Assembly (NCBI RefSeq): GCF_000964005.1
Contig: NZ_JXYP01000035.1
Span: 39,566 to 103,565 of the forward strand
Direction: 5' to 3'
Origin: Williamsia herbipolensis
GTDB taxonomy: Bacteria > Actinomycetota > Actinomycetes > Mycobacteriales > Mycobacteriaceae
DNA length: 64,000 bases
Below are positions 28,890 to 38,785 of the stretch, one piece after another. Each line of letters starts with the position of its first letter. The first letter of the stretch is position 1. The notes below the pieces were generated by a model, which did no database searches, had not been told where the DNA came from, and saw only the letters and a list, made by a program, of their open reading frames with translations. The position numbers and the translations under genes were made by a program.

Positions 28890-29789
28890 TCAGATCCCCA
28901 GCTTCTGCTTGGCCAATTCTTCGCCGACCTTGGTGGCGGCGGCGGTCATGATGTCGAGGTTGCCCGCATAGGGCGGCAGAAAATCGCCGGCGCCTTCGAC
29001 CTCCACGAAGATCGACACCCGGGCCATGCCACCGTTGATGGCGCTCGGCGGATCGAACTGCGGGTCCTGCAGCAGCCGGTATCCCGGCACGTAGGACTGG
29101 ATCTCTTTCTCGCGGCGGTGGATCGACTCGGCGATCGTGTCGGTGTCCGCATCCTCCGGTATCGCACAGAAGATGGTGTCGCGCATGATCATCGGCGGAT
29201 CGGCGGGGTTGAGGATGATGATCGCCTTGCCCCGCGTCGCGCCACCGATCGTCTCGATCCCCCGCGAGGTGGTCTTGGTGAACTCGTCGATGTTCGCCCG
29301 GGTACCCGGGCCGGCCGACACCGACGCCACCGAGGCCACGATCTCGGCGTAGGCCACCGGCACCACCGACGACACCGCGTGCACCATCGGGATCGTCGCC
29401 TGACCACCGCAGGTGATCATGTTGGTGTTCGGCTTGTCGAGGTGCTCACGCAGGTTCGCCGGCGGCACCACCGCAGGTCCGACTGCGGCGGGGGTGAGGT
29501 CGATCGCGGTGATGCCTGCCGCCTCGTATCGCGGGGCGAACTCGCGATGGACGTACGCCGAGGTCGCCTCGAAGATCAGGTCCGGCATCTCCGTTGAACC
29601 CAACAACTCCTCGGCTCCACCGGACATCGTGATCAACCCGTGGTCGGCGGCCCGTTTCATGCCCTCGGAATCGGAGTCGATCCCGACCATCCAGCGCGGC
29701 GAGATCACCTCGGAGCGTTCGAGTTTGTACATCAGATCGGTCCCGATGTTGCCCGATCCGATGATCGCGGCGGTGACCTTGGCTGTCAC
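28890..29789 (-). CDS. hsaG: Acylating (acet)aldehyde dehydrogenase HsaG
   Basis: 299 residues. NAD-binding [13 protein letters not shown] at the N-terminus and the catalytic cysteine in [18 protein letters not shown]. It oxidises the aldehyde released by HsaF to its CoA thioester (propionyl-CoA in steroid degradation). HsaF and HsaG form a channelling complex, consistent with the one-base gap between the genes. The ATG lies 9 bp after hsaE. Confidence 0.93.
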   Translation of the reverse strand: MTAKVTAAIIGSGNIGTDLMYKLERSEVISPRWMVGIDSDSEGMKRAADHGLITMSGGAEELLGSTEMPDLIFEATSAYVHREFAPRYEAAGITAIDLTPAAVGPAVVPPANLREHLDKPNTNMITCGGQATIPMVHAVSSVVPVAYAEIVASVASVSAGPGTRANIDEFTKTTSRGIETIGGATRGKAIIILNPADPPMIMRDTIFCAIPEDADTDTIAESIHRREKEIQSYVPGYRLLQDPQFDPPSAINGGMARVSIFVEVEGAGDFLPPYAGNLDIMTAAATKVGEELAKQKLGI

Positions 29790-29798
29790 GTCGTCTCC

Positions 29799-30596
29799 TC
29801 AGTTCTCGTTCGAAAAATCTGCGGTCACCGAACCCAGGCCGACGAATTCGGCGCGGAACCGATCGCCGGGCCGCACATCGATCGCGCGCGTCGCCGTGCC
29901 GGGCAGGATCACGTCGCCCGCCCGCAGCCGCACCCCGAAACCGTCGACCTTGCGCGCCAGCCACGACACCGCGTTGAGCGGGTGGCCGAGCACCGCCGAC
30001 GAATTGCCCTTCGCGATGACCTCGCCGTTGCGGGTGAGTTCGGCGTCGATGTCGCCGGTGTCGATGTCGGCGATCGCGACTCGCTCGTCACCCAGGATCC
30101 AGCCACACGACGACGCGTTGTCGGCGATCGTGTCGCACAGGGTGATCCGCCAGTCGCGGATCCGGGAATCGATGAGCTCGATCGCGGGCACCACCCACTC
30201 GACCGCATCGATCACGTCGTCATTGGTGCACCCCGCGCCGGGGAGGTCCCTACCCAGGATGAACCCGACCTCGACCTCCACACGGGGGAAGCAGAAGCGG
30301 CGGGCATCGATGGGCGCGTCCTGGCGGTATCCCATCGTGTCGAGGAGGTGGCCGTAGTCGGGCTCGTCGACGCCCATCATCTGCTGCATCGCCTCCGACG
30401 CCAGGCCCACCTTGTGGCCCACCACGCGGGCGCCACCGGCCACCCGTCGGGCGATGTTGCGCAGCTGGATCTCGTAGGCGTCGACGACGTCGAGGTCGGG
30501 ATGCGACGCGGTCGGCGGCTCGATGGCCTGCGCACGGGCCTCGGCGTCGGCGAGGGTGTGCGCGATGTGATCGCGCACGTCGTCGGGAACCGTCAC
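29799..30596 (-). CDS. hsaE: 2-hydroxypentadienoate-type hydratase HsaE
   Basis: 265 residues from a GTG with AGAGGG seven bases upstream; an open frame continues 5' but reads through the divergent promoter. Family blocks: VVGHKVGLASEAMQQMMGVDEPDYGHLL, cut by the loop, then RVEVEVGFILGRDLPG and IELIDSRIRDWRITLCDTIADN. It hydrates the dienoate released from meta-cleavage of ring A, giving the HsaF substrate. The supplier enzyme HsaD is not in the window. Confidence 0.9.
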   Translation of the reverse strand: MTVPDDVRDHIAHTLADAEARAQAIEPPTASHPDLDVVDAYEIQLRNIARRVAGGARVVGHKVGLASEAMQQMMGVDEPDYGHLLDTMGYRQDAPIDARRFCFPRVEVEVGFILGRDLPGAGCTNDDVIDAVEWVVPAIELIDSRIRDWRITLCDTIADNASSCGWILGDERVAIADIDTGDIDAELTRNGEVIAKGNSSAVLGHPLNAVSWLARKVDGFGVRLRAGDVILPGTATRAIDVRPGDRFRAEFVGLGSVTADFSNEN

Positions 30597-30694
30597 GTCT
30601 GCGCCCTCTTTCGTAGGAACGTGTTGCCGTTTCGCCGACAAACGTCGGTGGTGAACCATCGTCGACCTGGTATAGCCTGCACGGAGACCAATTC

Positions 30695-30708
30695 TATAAC
30701 GTGTTCTA
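30695..30708. promoter_or_regulatory. KstR operator between hsaE and kstD
   Basis: TATAACGTGTTCTA fits TnnAACnnGTTnnA and sits in an extended palindrome starting TCTA and ending TAGA (30693-30710). It is 61 bp before the kstD ATG and 99 bp before the hsaE GTG, so one site may serve both directions. Confidence 0.88.
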
Positions 30709-30768
30709 GATTTGCGGGAGGCCGGTGTCCCCTGGACACCGCCCCCGAGACAGGCGAAAGGGCCGGCC

Positions 30769-32457
30769 ATGACCAGCAGAGACCACCTCGAAGCGGAATA
30801 CGACGTCGTCGTCGTGGGCGCGGGTGGGGCAGGGATGAGCGCCGCGATCACCGCGGCGTCGCAGGGCCTGAAGACCGTCATCATCGAGAAGTCCGCGTAC
30901 TGGGGTGGGTCGACGTCCCGTTCGGGCGGCGGCGTGTGGATCCCGAACAACTCCGTCCTCGAGCGTGACGGGGTGAAGGACGATCCCGAGGCCGCGCGCA
31001 CCTATGTCCGGTCGATCGTCGGCGATGTGGTCGCCCCCGAGCGCATCGACGCCTACATCGACAACGGCCCGAAGGTCCTCGACTTCCTCTCCGAGCACGC
31101 CCCGCTCGATCTCGAGTGGGTGAAGAACTACTCCGACTATTACCCCGAGGCCCCCGGCGGCCGAGTCGGCGGACGCTCCTGCGAGCCGCGACCGTTCAAC
31201 GCCAAGAAGCTGGGCGCCGATTACGCGAACCTCCACCCGCAGTACACGAAGGCCCCACTCGGCGTCGTGGTGAAGCAGTCGGACTACCGCTGGCTCTCGA
31301 CCGGACTGCGCCACTGGCGCGGACCGCTGAAGATCATGCAGGTGGGTCTGCGCATGATCTGGGGTCGCGTCACCCGCAAACACCTCATCGGCATGGGTGC
31401 CGCCCTGATGGGCGAACTGCTGCTCGGCGTCCGCAAACTCGGTGTGCCACTGCTGCTCAACACCGGTCTCACCGATCTGGTCACCGAGAACGGTCGGGTC
31501 GTCGGGGTGACCGTCGACGCCGACGGGACACCGACGACGATCCGCGCGCGCAAGGGCGTCATCCTCGCCTGCGGCGGTTTCGAGCACAACGAGGAGATGC
31601 GCAAGAAATACCAGCGCGAGCCGATCGGCACCGAGTGGACCACCGGCGCGCCGAGCAACACCGGCGACGGCATCAACGCGGGCATCAAGATCGGTGCCGC
31701 GGTGAGCTTCATGGAGGACTCCTGGTGGGGTCCGACGATCATGCTGCCCCGTGGCCCGTGGTTCGCCCTGGCCGAGCGCTCGCTGCCGTGTTCGTTCATG
31801 GTCAACACCCGCGGCAAGCGGTTCATGAACGAGTCGCTGCCCTACGTCGAGGCCGTGCACCAGATGTTCGGCGGCGAGTACGGACAGGGCGAGGGTCCCG
31901 GGGAGAACATCCCGGCATGGCTCGTGTTCGACCAGACCTACCGCGACCGCTACATGTTCGCCTCGGTGTCGGGCCGACAGCCATTGCCCGGCAAGTGGTT
32001 CAAGTCCGGCGCTGTCCTGAAGGCCGAGTCACTGGAGAGTCTGGCCGAGAAGATGGAGGTGCCCGCCGATGCCCTCGTCGCGACCGCCGAACGCTTCAAC
32101 GGGTTCGCGCGCAGCGGGTCCGACGACGACTTCGGACGCGGCGTCAGCCGCTACGACCACTACTACGGCGACATCACCAACAAGCCCAACCCGAGTCTCG
32201 GTGAGCTGACGAAGGCCCCGTTCTACGCGGTGAAGATGTACCCCGGCGACCTCGGCACCAAGGGCGGTATCAACACCGATGTCGCCGGACGCGCTCTGCG
32301 CGAGGACGGTTCGGTCATCGACGGCCTCTACGCCGCGGGCAACACCAGCAGCCCGGTGATGGGTCACACCTACGCCGGCCCGGGCGCCACGATCGGCCCG
32401 GCCATGGTGTTCGGCTATCTCGCCGCCATGGACATCGCCGCGCAGCAGGCCGCCTGA
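30769..32457 (+). CDS. kstD: 3-ketosteroid delta-1-dehydrogenase KstD
   Basis: 562-residue flavoprotein introducing the C1-C2 double bond of ring A; with KshA it makes the unstable 9-hydroxy-1,4-diene. The FAD motif is VVVGAGGAGMSAA (residues 14-26), and the C-terminal GHTYAGPGATIGPAM holds the Tyr and Gly that form the active-site proton donor region in characterised KstDs. The start MTSRDHLE is preceded by AAAGGG. Its TGA shares a base with the chsH3 ATG. Confidence 0.93.
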   Translation: MTSRDHLEAEYDVVVVGAGGAGMSAAITAASQGLKTVIIEKSAYWGGSTSRSGGGVWIPNNSVLERDGVKDDPEAARTYVRSIVGDVVAPERIDAYIDNGPKVLDFLSEHAPLDLEWVKNYSDYYPEAPGGRVGGRSCEPRPFNAKKLGADYANLHPQYTKAPLGVVVKQSDYRWLSTGLRHWRGPLKIMQVGLRMIWGRVTRKHLIGMGAALMGELLLGVRKLGVPLLLNTGLTDLVTENGRVVGVTVDADGTPTTIRARKGVILACGGFEHNEEMRKKYQREPIGTEWTTGAPSNTGDGINAGIKIGAAVSFMEDSWWGPTIMLPRGPWFALAERSLPCSFMVNTRGKRFMNESLPYVEAVHQMFGGEYGQGEGPGENIPAWLVFDQTYRDRYMFASVSGRQPLPGKWFKSGAVLKAESLESLAEKMEVPADALVATAERFNGFARSGSDDDFGRGVSRYDHYYGDITNKPNPSLGELTKAPFYAVKMYPGDLGTKGGINTDVAGRALREDGSVIDGLYAAGNTSSPVMGHTYAGPGATIGPAMVFGYLAAMDIAAQQAA

Positions 32458-33320
32458 TGCCGATCGATCCGTCCGTCGCCGTCGGTGCCGATCTCGGCGA
32501 GACGTCGTTCGAGTGGAGCGCATCGGATGTCGCGCTCTACAACCTCGGCGTGGGTGCGGCGGCCGATCCGTTGGACACCCGCGGACTGCGCTACGTCGAC
32601 GACACCGCCCCGGCGGTACTGCCGACGTTCGCGACCGTCGCCGAGAACTTCCACGCGACGGCGGCGCCGACGGTGTCGTTTCCCGGCATCGAGATCGACC
32701 TCGCCAAGGTGGTCCACGGCAGCCAGCAGGTCACGATGCATCGACCGATCCCGGCGAGCGGCAAGGCGACGACCCGTTCCCGCCTCGCCGAGGTCCAGGA
32801 CAAGGGGTCGGCGGCGGTGGTGTTCACCGAGTCGCAGACCTTCGGCAGCGACGGCGAACTGCTGTGGAGCGCGCGGTCGTCCATCTTCGCCAAGGGTGAG
32901 GGCGGGTTCGGCGGCGAGCGCGGCACGTCGGACCGCGTCGAGTACCCCGACCGCGCACCCGACAGCGTGCTGACGGTGCCGACGCGACCCGATCAGGCAT
33001 TGCTGTACCGGCTCTGCGGCGACCGCAATCCCCTGCACTCCGATCCCGCGTTCGCCGCCGGGGCGGGCTTTCCCGCCCCGATCCTGCACGGGCTGTGCAG
33101 TTACGGAACGGTGTGCCGGGCGCTGGTCGACGAGGTCCTCGGGGGCGACACCGACGCGGTCGGTTCGTTCGGCGCGAAGTTCGCCGGTGTCTTCTTCCCC
33201 GGCGAGACGTTCCGGATATCGGTGTGGGACACCGGCACCCAGATTCTCGCCACCGCGACCGCCGCCGACCGGGACGACGCCCCCGTACTGGGAAACGTGG
33301 TCCTCGAGCGGCGGCGGTGA
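32457..33320 (+). CDS. chsH3: MaoC-like enoyl-CoA hydratase ChsH3
   Basis: 287 residues forming two hot-dog domains: an N-terminal MaoC_N-like part (VHGSQQVTMHRPIPASGK) and a C-terminal hydratase-2 part with CGDRNPLHSDPAFAAGAGFP, which contains the Asp/His catalytic pair and the HGLCSYG helix. The mycobacterial counterpart Rv3538 (ChsH3, about 286 aa) also directly follows kstD. It hydrates a side-chain enoyl-CoA in cholesterol beta-oxidation. It converges on the ferritin-like gene with a 10-bp gap. Confidence 0.88.
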   Translation: MPIDPSVAVGADLGETSFEWSASDVALYNLGVGAAADPLDTRGLRYVDDTAPAVLPTFATVAENFHATAAPTVSFPGIEIDLAKVVHGSQQVTMHRPIPASGKATTRSRLAEVQDKGSAAVVFTESQTFGSDGELLWSARSSIFAKGEGGFGGERGTSDRVEYPDRAPDSVLTVPTRPDQALLYRLCGDRNPLHSDPAFAAGAGFPAPILHGLCSYGTVCRALVDEVLGGDTDAVGSFGAKFAGVFFPGETFRISVWDTGTQILATATAADRDDAPVLGNVVLERRR

Positions 33321-33330
33321 CGAACGGTGT

Positions 33331-34293
33331 CTAGCCGCTGATGTTGAGCGCGCCGTTCACACCCGCGGGGTAGAAGCCGCCACGGGTGACCGGCTTCGGG
33401 TTGAGGTACACGATGTTGAGGACCTGGAAAGGCGTGCGTCCGAACGCGATCGCGTTGCCGTCGGTCGGCACCAGGTTGGCCGCGCCGCCCTTGGTGATGC
33501 CCTGGTCGAGATCGGACGAACCGTCGAGGCTGTCGCGGGCGTCGGAGATCGCGTTCGCCTCCTTGACGAGTCCCTTGTTGTACAGGCTCGATCGGACGAT
33601 GCCCGCGTGGTACGCCTCGACGGCGAGGATGCCGGCGGCGGCGTCGAGATAGGTCTTGTTCTGCACCAGCGGAGCAGCACCCTTGTAGGCCGTGACGCCC
33701 ACGTCCTCGAAGATGAAGGCGCCGAGGAGGAAATTGTCCTCGTTGGCGAAGACGTCGAACGTCTGGTTGCCGCTGATCAGACCGGCCGCCTTGGCCGCAG
33801 CGGTGAAGCTCGCGTCGAGATCGATGGCCGGGCGGGCCACCGCGGCGCCACCGAGTGCCTTGCGGAGGAACGCGACGTGCGCGAGTTCGTCGGCGGCGAT
33901 CTCCTGGGCGTAGGCGCGCACAGCCGGCGAGGTGAAGGTCACCTTGCGGCCGCCCTTCACTCCGCCCAGGCGGCCCTTGCCGCCGAGCAGGTTGTTCGGC
34001 AGGCCGACACCGTTCACCGCGCGCTGATAGAACTCGGCCTCGAGGTACTCGAGGTTGAGGGCGAAGTTGAGGATCGCGCCGTCGGTGATCGGAGCGGCCG
34101 GTGAGGGGATCAGGTTGCCCACGCCCGGCGGGATCGACGGGCTGTTGTCGGCCGCAGCGATTCCCGTGCCCGCGACCATCGCGGCACCGGCGCCGAGTCC
34201 GGTCAGGCCGGCCGCGCGCATGAAGCGGCGGCGATCGACGGAGTTCTCGGAACTGCGGGCAATGGCAGAGGTGAGGAATGTGCGATCGAACAT
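33331..34293 (-). CDS. Tat-exported ferritin-like domain protein
   Basis: 320 residues. The N-terminus has a twin-arginine signal ([10 protein letters not shown] followed by a hydrophobic stretch ending GIAAAD). The mature part is a four-helix ferritin_2-type domain with Glu/His iron-site candidates: [33 protein letters not shown] and [10 protein letters not shown]. Such proteins occur in desiccation or oxidative stress contexts; none has a firm role. The start has AAAGGA upstream. No KstR site is seen, so its place beside chsH3 may be incidental. Confidence 0.8.
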   Translation of the reverse strand: MFDRTFLTSAIARSSENSVDRRRFMRAAGLTGLGAGAAMVAGTGIAAADNSPSIPPGVGNLIPSPAAPITDGAILNFALNLEYLEAEFYQRAVNGVGLPNNLLGGKGRLGGVKGGRKVTFTSPAVRAYAQEIAADELAHVAFLRKALGGAAVARPAIDLDASFTAAAKAAGLISGNQTFDVFANEDNFLLGAFIFEDVGVTAYKGAAPLVQNKTYLDAAAGILAVEAYHAGIVRSSLYNKGLVKEANAISDARDSLDGSSDLDQGITKGGAANLVPTDGNAIAFGRTPFQVLNIVYLNPKPVTRGGFYPAGVNGALNISG

Positions 34294-34429
34294 GAACGAG
34301 TCCTTTGGTTCACAGCTGACGACCGACACGCGGCCCCGACGAAGTACGCGTCCCCTGGTTTTAGAGATCGTGAATCGACCTAAGCACACTCTGTTGCCTC
34401 GCGGGGATTCCCGGCCCGGATTCTCAGGA

Positions 34430-35044
34430 TCACCGGTCGCGGTGCGTGCGCGCAGCCCAGAACCCGTCGACCGCAGCACGGGCGACGGCCTCGTAGTCGA
34501 AGGTCGTCAGGGTGCTCAGGCGGCCCATCGCCAACGGCCCCACGAGCAGGGCCATCGCGGTGATGCGATCGACGTGGCCGAGCTGGGCCACGGCCTCGGG
34601 AGTGCCGAGCACCTCGTCGAACGGGCGGAGGTACTGCTCGGCGACGCGTTCACGGAGGGTGCGCTGTTCGACGAGCTCGTCGGGACCGCCGGCCCGGAAA
34701 CCGGCGCCGAGGTCGGCACCGAGGGAGAGCCAGGCGAGGAAGGTGGTGGTCGCCGGCACCGCGGCGATCAGGCGTGCCTGACTCAACGTGAGGGCCAGCA
34801 GTTGTTCGCGCACCGAACCGGATTCCGGCGGCACGGGCGCGGGTGGGATGACGACGTGGAAGGCGGCGGCGACGAGTTCGGCGGTGCCGGCGAAGTGGCG
34901 GTAGAAGGTGGCTCGCGAGACGTCCGCGGCGGCCACGACCGCGTCGACGGTGACCGCGGACGGCCCCGCGTCGCGGAGGAGGTCTGCGGCGGCATCGATC
35001 AGTTTCGCGCGCGACTGTGCCGGGCGGGGGTCGCGACGACGCAC
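34430..35044 (-). CDS. TetR-family regulator
   Basis: 204 residues from a GTG with GGAGG about ten bases upstream. The N-terminal HTH is clear ([36 protein letters not shown]), and the rest is a helical ligand-binding domain. A palindromic operator lies 36 bp upstream (35080-35104), suggesting autoregulation. The small membrane gene just upstream and the divergent MFS pump are the likely regulated partners. Confidence 0.85.
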   Translation of the reverse strand: MRRRDPRPAQSRAKLIDAAADLLRDAGPSAVTVDAVVAAADVSRATFYRHFAGTAELVAAAFHVVIPPAPVPPESGSVREQLLALTLSQARLIAAVPATTTFLAWLSLGADLGAGFRAGGPDELVEQRTLRERVAEQYLRPFDEVLGTPEAVAQLGHVDRITAMALLVGPLAMGRLSTLTTFDYEAVARAAVDGFWAARTHRDR

Positions 35045-35079
35045 CGGGACATCACCTCCACTGTGGGCGAATCGAGGAC

Positions 35080-35104
35080 GAGACTACACAAGACTGTTAG
35101 TCTC
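35080..35104. promoter_or_regulatory. Putative TetR operator
   Basis: Outer arms GAGACTA (35080-35086) and TAGTCTC (35098-35104) form a perfect inverted repeat, and an inner perfect palindrome AGACTGTTAGTCT occupies 35091-35103. It lies immediately upstream of the TetR gene and downstream of the small membrane ORF. Confidence 0.65.
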
Positions 35105-35139
35105 AAAAATCTCGACGACCTCAGGGGGTCGAGCGGGGG

Positions 35140-35268
35140 TCAGCCCATCGAGCCGACCACGAGCAGCATGCCGATGACGAGTGCGACGAGCGGCGCGATC
35201 ATCGCGACGACGCGCCACAGGCGGATGGATGCGGGTGAGTGATGACGATTGTGCATGGTGACGGACAT
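35140..35268 (-). CDS. 42-residue single-pass membrane peptide
   Basis: Short gene with AAGGA about nine bases before its ATG. The product starts MSVTMHNRHH and contains one strong hydrophobic helix, VVAMIAPLVALVIGMLLVVG, ending SMG. It lies between the TetR gene (same strand) and the divergent MFS transporter. It may modulate the pump or be an independent membrane peptide. Nothing else identifies it. Confidence 0.6.
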   Translation of the reverse strand: MSVTMHNRHHSPASIRLWRVVAMIAPLVALVIGMLLVVGSMG

Positions 35269-35438
35269 GGGATCGGTTCCTTTCACCCCGGGGCAGCAAT
35301 GACCCGGCTGAGCGAGCTGTGTGGTGCTCGTGTGAAAAGAGTGACAGAAGTAACACTTGTGGCCGCGAAACGACGCCGCATCGCGACGTCACGATTGCGC
35401 AACACCGCCGAGTTCCGTGCGACGTCGGGGTCGTGGAC

Positions 35439-37121
35439 ATGACCGACCGCACCGGGTCTGTCGACGCCGGCAGCCGCCGCGATGCGCTGACCGCGCGCGA
35501 CGTCTGGCTGATCGTCGTCGCGTGCGCCGCTCTCTCCGCGGTCGTCGCGGCGATGGCCGCACTGAACACCGCGCTCGCCGAGATCGCGCCGGACATCTCC
35601 GCCGACTCCGCTCAGATCACCTGGCTGGTCGACGGCTACACCCTCACGCTGGCGGCGCTGCTGCTGCCGGCCGGCGCACTCGGCGACCGATTCGGACGAC
35701 GCGGGATGCTCATCGGCGGCATGGTCGTCTTCGGGGTGGCGTCGGTGCTGCCGGTGTTCCTCGGTGACCCGAACCTCATCATCGCCACCCGCTGCCTCGC
35801 CGGGGCGGGCGCCGCGCTGGTCATGCCGGCGACACTGTCGCTCATCACCTCCGGGGTACCCGAGTCGAAACGACCGATCGCCGTGAGCATCTGGGCCGGT
35901 GTGGCCGGCGCCGGGGCCATCGGCGGGTTCTTCGTCACCGGCATCCTGCTCGAGTTCTTCAGCTGGCACTCCATCTTCATCACCTTCGCCGGCGCGTCGG
36001 TGCTCATCGTGGCGCTCTCCCTCACCATCGGGACGTCGCGCGACAGCAACCCACCGCCGTTCGATCTGCCGGGGTCGATGACATCCGCCGTCGCCATCGC
36101 CGCGTTCGTGTTCGGGCTCATCGAGGGCCCCGTGCGCGGATGGGACGACCCACTGGTGCTGGTCGCCCTCATCGCGGGGCTCGGCCTGGCCGCGTTGTTC
36201 GTCCGGCTCGAGACCCGACGCGACCATCCGCTCCTCGACGTCCGGCTGTTCCGCCGTCGTGCATTCGGCTCGGGCGCGTTCGCGATCGCGTTGCAGTTCC
36301 TCGGCTCGTTCGGGACGTTCTTTCTCATCCTGCAGCGCCTGCAACTGGTGATGGGCTACTCGCCCCTGAAATCGGCCGTGGCGATGTTCCCCCTCGTGGT
36401 CGTCGTGATGGTGATGTCGCTGCTGGGCAACTGGCTCGCGGTCCGGTTCAACTTCCGCGCGGTGCTGGCACCCGGGATGTGCATCTTCGGCATCGGCATC
36501 GTGCTGCTCGGCGCGCTGACCTACACCGAGTACTCGACCATCGCGATCCTGTTGTCGGTCATGGCCTTCGGACTCGGTATCGCCACCGCCCCGGCCACCA
36601 CCGCGATCATGGTGTCGACCCCGGTGGAGAACCAGGGCGTCGGTTCGGCCGTCAACGACACCGCGCGCGAGCTCGGTGCCGCCATCGGGATGGCACTGGC
36701 GGGCAGCATCGTCGCCGCCGGCTACACCGCGCGCATCGGGCCCACCGCCGACGCCGCGCGCGACCAGTTGCGTGCGCTCGGTGCCCAGGTCACCGCGGGC
36801 GGGGACGCGGCGCGTGGTCAGATGCTGGTCGGCCAGAGCGACACCGTGCGCGACACCATCGGTCGGTCACTGGCCGAGGCCCGCGCGGTGTCGGAACAGA
36901 TCGGCCAGAACATCCCCGGTCGTCTCGGAGCCGACATCTTCGACGGCGCGCAGCGGGCGTTCCTCGACCCGTCGAACCAGGCCTACATCGTGCTGGGCTC
37001 GTTGGTGATCGTCGGCTCGATCGCGCTGGGTTTCTGGGCGCCGAACCGACTGGACGAGAAGGCCACCGGAACGACGGTCGTCTCGGCGCCCGCCGATCGT
37101 GAGACCGACCCGGTCCCCTAG
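35439..37121 (+). CDS. MFS transporter, DHA2 (14-helix) drug:proton antiporter type
   Basis: 560 residues. Membrane helices are spread along the protein, with the MFS motif A variant GALGDRFGRRGMLIGG after helix 2 and motif C-like AGVAGAGAIGGFFVTG in helix 5, which marks antiporters. About 60 residues before the last helix form a soluble loop (PTADAARDQLRALGAQ). An ATG at 35439 is chosen; a GTG two codons upstream is possible. Likely an efflux pump controlled by the neighbouring TetR. Its TAG overlaps the opposing fadD TAG in a CTAG. Confidence 0.85.
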   Translation: MTDRTGSVDAGSRRDALTARDVWLIVVACAALSAVVAAMAALNTALAEIAPDISADSAQITWLVDGYTLTLAALLLPAGALGDRFGRRGMLIGGMVVFGVASVLPVFLGDPNLIIATRCLAGAGAALVMPATLSLITSGVPESKRPIAVSIWAGVAGAGAIGGFFVTGILLEFFSWHSIFITFAGASVLIVALSLTIGTSRDSNPPPFDLPGSMTSAVAIAAFVFGLIEGPVRGWDDPLVLVALIAGLGLAALFVRLETRRDHPLLDVRLFRRRAFGSGAFAIALQFLGSFGTFFLILQRLQLVMGYSPLKSAVAMFPLVVVVMVMSLLGNWLAVRFNFRAVLAPGMCIFGIGIVLLGALTYTEYSTIAILLSVMAFGLGIATAPATTAIMVSTPVENQGVGSAVNDTARELGAAIGMALAGSIVAAGYTARIGPTADAARDQLRALGAQVTAGGDAARGQMLVGQSDTVRDTIGRSLAEARAVSEQIGQNIPGRLGADIFDGAQRAFLDPSNQAYIVLGSLVIVGSIALGFWAPNRLDEKATGTTVVSAPADRETDPVP

Positions 37122-38785
37122 ACCGAGGCGGCTTTCGGTGCCGCAACCGATTTCCCGGCCGTCGACCCCAGAGCAGCGGACGACGCCCACTTGTAGTCGG
37201 CCTTGCCCGCGGGCGACCTCTTCACGGCATCGACGACGGTGAGCGCCCGCGGGATCTTGTAGCCCGCGATGTGCTCGCGGCAGACGGTCTGGACGTCGGC
37301 GAGTGTCGGCGTCGGCGACCCCTCCACCACCGACACCACCGCGGCGACCCGCTGTCCGAAGCGCTCGTCGGGAACCCCGACGACGAGGACGTCGTGCACC
37401 GCCGGATGCGCCTGCACCGCGGCCTCGACCTCCTCGGCGAACACCTTCTCGCCACCGGTGTTGATGCATCCCGAGCCGCGGCCGAGGAACACGACGCCGC
37501 CGTCGGCGTCGAGACGACCCATGTCGCCGAGGATCGCCGCACGACGCCCGTCGGGCAACGTGACGAACGTGCGGGCCGACTTCTCGGGGTCCTTGTGATA
37601 ACCGACCGGAACGCGGCCGACGCGGGCGATGTAGCCGATCTCATCGGATCCGGGCTCGATCGGTGCGAGCGTCTCGTCGAGCACGGTCAACGCCGGGTTC
37701 GAGGTCGACCGCAGCAGCCCGTCCTCCCCCATGATCAGCTCGCCGTCGTTGCCGGTCTCCGAGGCACCGAAGTTGTCACGGAACCACAGGTCGGGTTTGA
37801 CCGCCCGCATCCGCTCGCGCACCGCACTCGACCAGATGGCCCCGCCGTTGGTCACCGACAGCAGGCCGCTCACGTCCAACGTGCCCTGCGCAGCACGATG
37901 TTCCATCTCCTCCACCAGCGGCGCACCCATGCCGTCTCCGACGATCAGCACGATCTGCACACCGTGGTGCTCGATCGAGTCGAGGACGGCCGAGGGCACG
38001 AAATCACGTTGCAGGACGAGGCGCCCGCCGTTGATGAAGAACATGAACAGCGAATAGATGGCGGCACCGTGCATCAGAGGCGCGGCCAGCAGGAACGAGA
38101 TCGGCGCGAAGGTGCTCGCGTTGTGGGCGATCGCGGCATGGTCGGCCAACGGCTCCGGGCCATAGGGGTTCCCACCCGAGAGCGGCTTGTGGAAGAAGTC
38201 GTCGTGGCGCCACACCACGCCTTTCGGGTAGCCGGTGGTGCCGCCGGTGTAGAGGATGTAGTGCTGATCCCCCGAGCGGGTCGGGAAATCGCGCGCCGTG
38301 CTGTGCGCGCTCAGGTCGACGGATCCGACCGACACCCGGTCACCCTGTGCAGCAGACAGTTCGGGCGCGACTTCGCCGATCACGAGCACCGTCTGCACCG
38401 ACGTCTGCGGTAACACCCCGGCCAGGGTGCGTTGGTGTTCGGGCAGCTCGACGAGGACCGCGACGGCGTCGGAGTTGTCGAGGATGTAGGTGAGCTCGGT
38501 CGCGGTGTAGCGGTAGTTGATGTTGATCGCCGTGGCGCCGATCTTCAGCAGGGCCACGATCGCGTACACGTGCTCGAGACTGTTCTTCAGGTACAGCGCC
38601 ACGTGATCTCCGGCACCGATCCCGTGGTCGCGCAACAGGTGACCCATCGCGTTCGACCGTTCGTCGAGTTCGCGGTAGCTCACGTCGACGCCCTCGTAGC
38701 CGATCGCGATGCGGTCGGGTACCGCGTCGGCGATCGTCTCGAAGATGTCGCCCAGGTTGAAGTCGGTCGAGGTGGGATCTGTCAT
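37118..38785 (-). CDS. Steroid side-chain acyl-CoA synthetase (FadD19/FadD17-like)
   Basis: 555-residue ANL ligase. The AMP-binding P-loop is LYTGGTTGYPKGVVWRHDD; later motifs are NFGASETG, GDMGRLDADG and the C-terminal lysine region RSPAGKADYKWA. Blocks resemble FadD19, which activates sterol side-chain carboxylates (C24-type) with CoA. It is the last gene of the chsE1-chsE2-chsH2-chsH1-ltp2 unit, its ATG overlapping the ltp2 stop. A branched or C5 side-chain acid is the probable substrate; the exact one is not determined by sequence. Confidence 0.8.
   Translation of the reverse strand: MTDPTSTDFNLGDIFETIADAVPDRIAIGYEGVDVSYRELDERSNAMGHLLRDHGIGAGDHVALYLKNSLEHVYAIVALLKIGATAININYRYTATELTYILDNSDAVAVLVELPEHQRTLAGVLPQTSVQTVLVIGEVAPELSAAQGDRVSVGSVDLSAHSTARDFPTRSGDQHYILYTGGTTGYPKGVVWRHDDFFHKPLSGGNPYGPEPLADHAAIAHNASTFAPISFLLAAPLMHGAAIYSLFMFFINGGRLVLQRDFVPSAVLDSIEHHGVQIVLIVGDGMGAPLVEEMEHRAAQGTLDVSGLLSVTNGGAIWSSAVRERMRAVKPDLWFRDNFGASETGNDGELIMGEDGLLRSTSNPALTVLDETLAPIEPGSDEIGYIARVGRVPVGYHKDPEKSARTFVTLPDGRRAAILGDMGRLDADGGVVFLGRGSGCINTGGEKVFAEEVEAAVQAHPAVHDVLVVGVPDERFGQRVAAVVSVVEGSPTPTLADVQTVCREHIAGYKIPRALTVVDAVKRSPAGKADYKWASSAALGSTAGKSVAAPKAASV

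Noticed and set aside
36000..37100. Arg/Pro-rich frames inside the MFS gene
   Set aside because: They are out-of-frame readings of a clear 14-helix transporter and lack start signals.
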